From positions 12,033,501 to 12,097,500 of the forward strand of contig JAPQWV010000005.1 in NCBI GenBank assembly GCA_027422505.1: DNA of 64,000 nt, given 5' to 3'. Positions 63,099 to 64,000 of this stretch are shown piece after piece; within the stretch, counting starts at the first letter, position 1; the number at the start of each line of letters is the position of its first letter. Under the pieces are notes generated by a model, which searched no databases, was not told the origin of the DNA, and was given only the letters and a program-made list of their open reading frames with translations. Origin of the DNA: Craterostigma plantagineum (taxonomy: Eukaryota; Streptophyta; Magnoliopsida; Lamiales; Linderniaceae). The position numbers were made by a program, and so were the translations under genes.

Positions 63099-64000
63099 TA
63101 GTTTTTTCAATTTCCAGGAGTTGAAGAAACGATTGACAACAGCTCCTGTTCTTGCAATTCCCTCTGGTACCGAAGGATTTTCAGTATATAGTTATGCCTC
63201 GAAAAATGGCTTGGGGTACGGGTTGAATGCAAAACGGGAAGGTAATTGCGTATTCCTCCCGACAGCTCAAACCGTATGAGAAGAATTACCCCACGCACGA
63301 TCTGAAACTCGTAGCCGTGGTGTTTGCCCAAAAAATCTGGCGACACTATCTGTACGGGGAACGATGCAAAATCTTTATGGATCACAAAAGTCTAAAGAAC
63401 TTCTTCACGCAGAAGGAGTCAAACATGAGGCAAAGACGAAGGCTCGAGTTAGTAAAAGACTACGACTGTGTGATAAATTATCACCCAGGCAAAGCGAACG
63501 TAGTTGCAGATGCTTTGAGCCGTAAATCAGTGAATACGGAGCTGTGCCAACTCGGAGTGGAAATAATCAATTTCGGGGAGATCAAAACGAAACTGGCAGT
63601 GTTGACTTTCAAACCAACGCTGTTATAACAAATCATTGAGGCACAAAAAGAAGATGAACTATATCTAAAGATCCAGGCGAAACTAGACGGGAATGTTCCG
63701 TCGGAGTTCGAATTTCGAGACGACGGAAACTTACAATTCCGTGGTCGTCTATATGTGCCACCCGATGAAGAGATCCGTCAAACTATAATGACGAAGGCGC
63801 ATACGACAATCTACTTGATACATCCCGGGGCAACAAAAATGTATCGAGATTACGAATAAATTATTGGTGGTTAGGAATGAAGAAAGATATAGCTGCCTTT
63901 GTACAACGGTGCTTGACCTGCAAACAAATTAAGGCAAAACATCAAAGGTCTACGGGAATGTTACAACCATTGACGACTCCCGAGTGGAAGTGGGACCATA
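63099..64000 (+). pseudogene. Gypsy-2 RNase H and integrase N-terminus, partial
   Basis: The frame resumes with NFQELKKRLTTAPVLAIPSG (RT C-terminus). RNase H follows: YSYASKNGLGYGL, where the usual catalytic Asp of the DAS motif is Tyr, then after a 1-base shift [40 protein letters not shown] and [15 protein letters not shown] to [10 protein letters not shown] (63227-63628). A TAA at 63626-63628 interrupts the frame, and the linker continues as EAQKEDELYLKIQAKL. The integrase H2C2 finger shows KAHTTIYLIHPG and, after another shift near 63855, CLTCKQIKAKHQ. It runs off the window. The element could not make an active polyprotein here. Confidence 0.83.

Larger units (their letters stand above)
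59400..64000 (+). mobile_element. Gypsy-2: Ty3/Gypsy element carrying a foreign segment, right end outside window
   Basis: 5' LTR (59400-61966), tRNA-iMet primer site at 61969, a short leader, the first codons of a gag-like frame near 62126, then about 0.93 kb of unrelated sequence (about 62165-63098), then RNase H and integrase N-terminus to the window edge. LNMRQRR-type RNase H sequence ([17 protein letters not shown]) and the H2C2 integrase finger suggest a Tekay/Del-type chromovirus, by inference. LTR ends match the Gypsy-1 type. Confidence 0.85.

Overview
This window is plant nuclear DNA, almost certainly from a flowering plant. It is a heterochromatin-like pile of nested transposable elements with no intact conserved host gene that I can see. 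The evidence is tRNA-iMet-primed LTR retrotransposons of the Copia and Gypsy type, a plant-type LINE (DUF4283/CCHC ORF1, then endonuclease-RT-zf-RVT), a Cassandra TRIM carrying a 5S rRNA-like domain, a Helitron, a Tourist-like MITE and an intron-containing RPA1-like pseudogene. Almost every coding remnant carries stops or frameshifts. The family names used here (Copia-A to E, Gypsy-1, Gypsy-2, Gypsy-solo) are my own labels.

Layout. 1-6341: degenerate LINE on the minus strand, 3' end outside the window, sitting in the left LTR of Copia-A. 6342-17607: Copia-A (minus), carrying a Gypsy solo LTR (8955-11421, perfect GCATT duplication), a Cassandra TRIM (12234-13232) at the start of gag, and an 850-bp inverted-repeat element (15488-16337) inside its 5' LTR. 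17608-31291: Copia-B (minus), with 5' LTR, leader, gag, pol, a Helitron (20129-22996) and a separate downstream ORF; Copia-A is inserted in that ORF. 31292-33882: RPA1-like pseudogene with a MITE and a GGGTT-rich inverted repeat.

33883-50280: Copia-C (minus), whose post-pol ORF is split by Gypsy-1 (34722-43084, two LTRs of about 3 kb around a gag-only interior). 50281-about 55455: Copia-D (plus), same family as Copia-A, with Copia-C apparently inserted in its leader and with an in-frame integrase-RNase H deletion joint. 55456-59399: truncated Copia-E (minus), same lineage as Copia-B. 59400-64000: Gypsy-2 (plus), with LTR and primer site, then about 0.93 kb of unrelated gene-like sequence in place of gag to RT, then RNase H and integrase running off the window.

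The insertions give a relative order: Copia-B before Copia-A; Copia-A before its three passengers and probably the LINE; Copia-D before Copia-C before Gypsy-1. The observations most worth a second look are the cargo segment in Gypsy-2 with a TATA box and a 52-codon single-membrane-span ORF, the two different post-pol ORFs in Copia-B and Copia-C, the tRNA-iMet-like segment inside Gypsy-1, and the dense TCGAGAT motif field in the Gypsy-1 LTRs.
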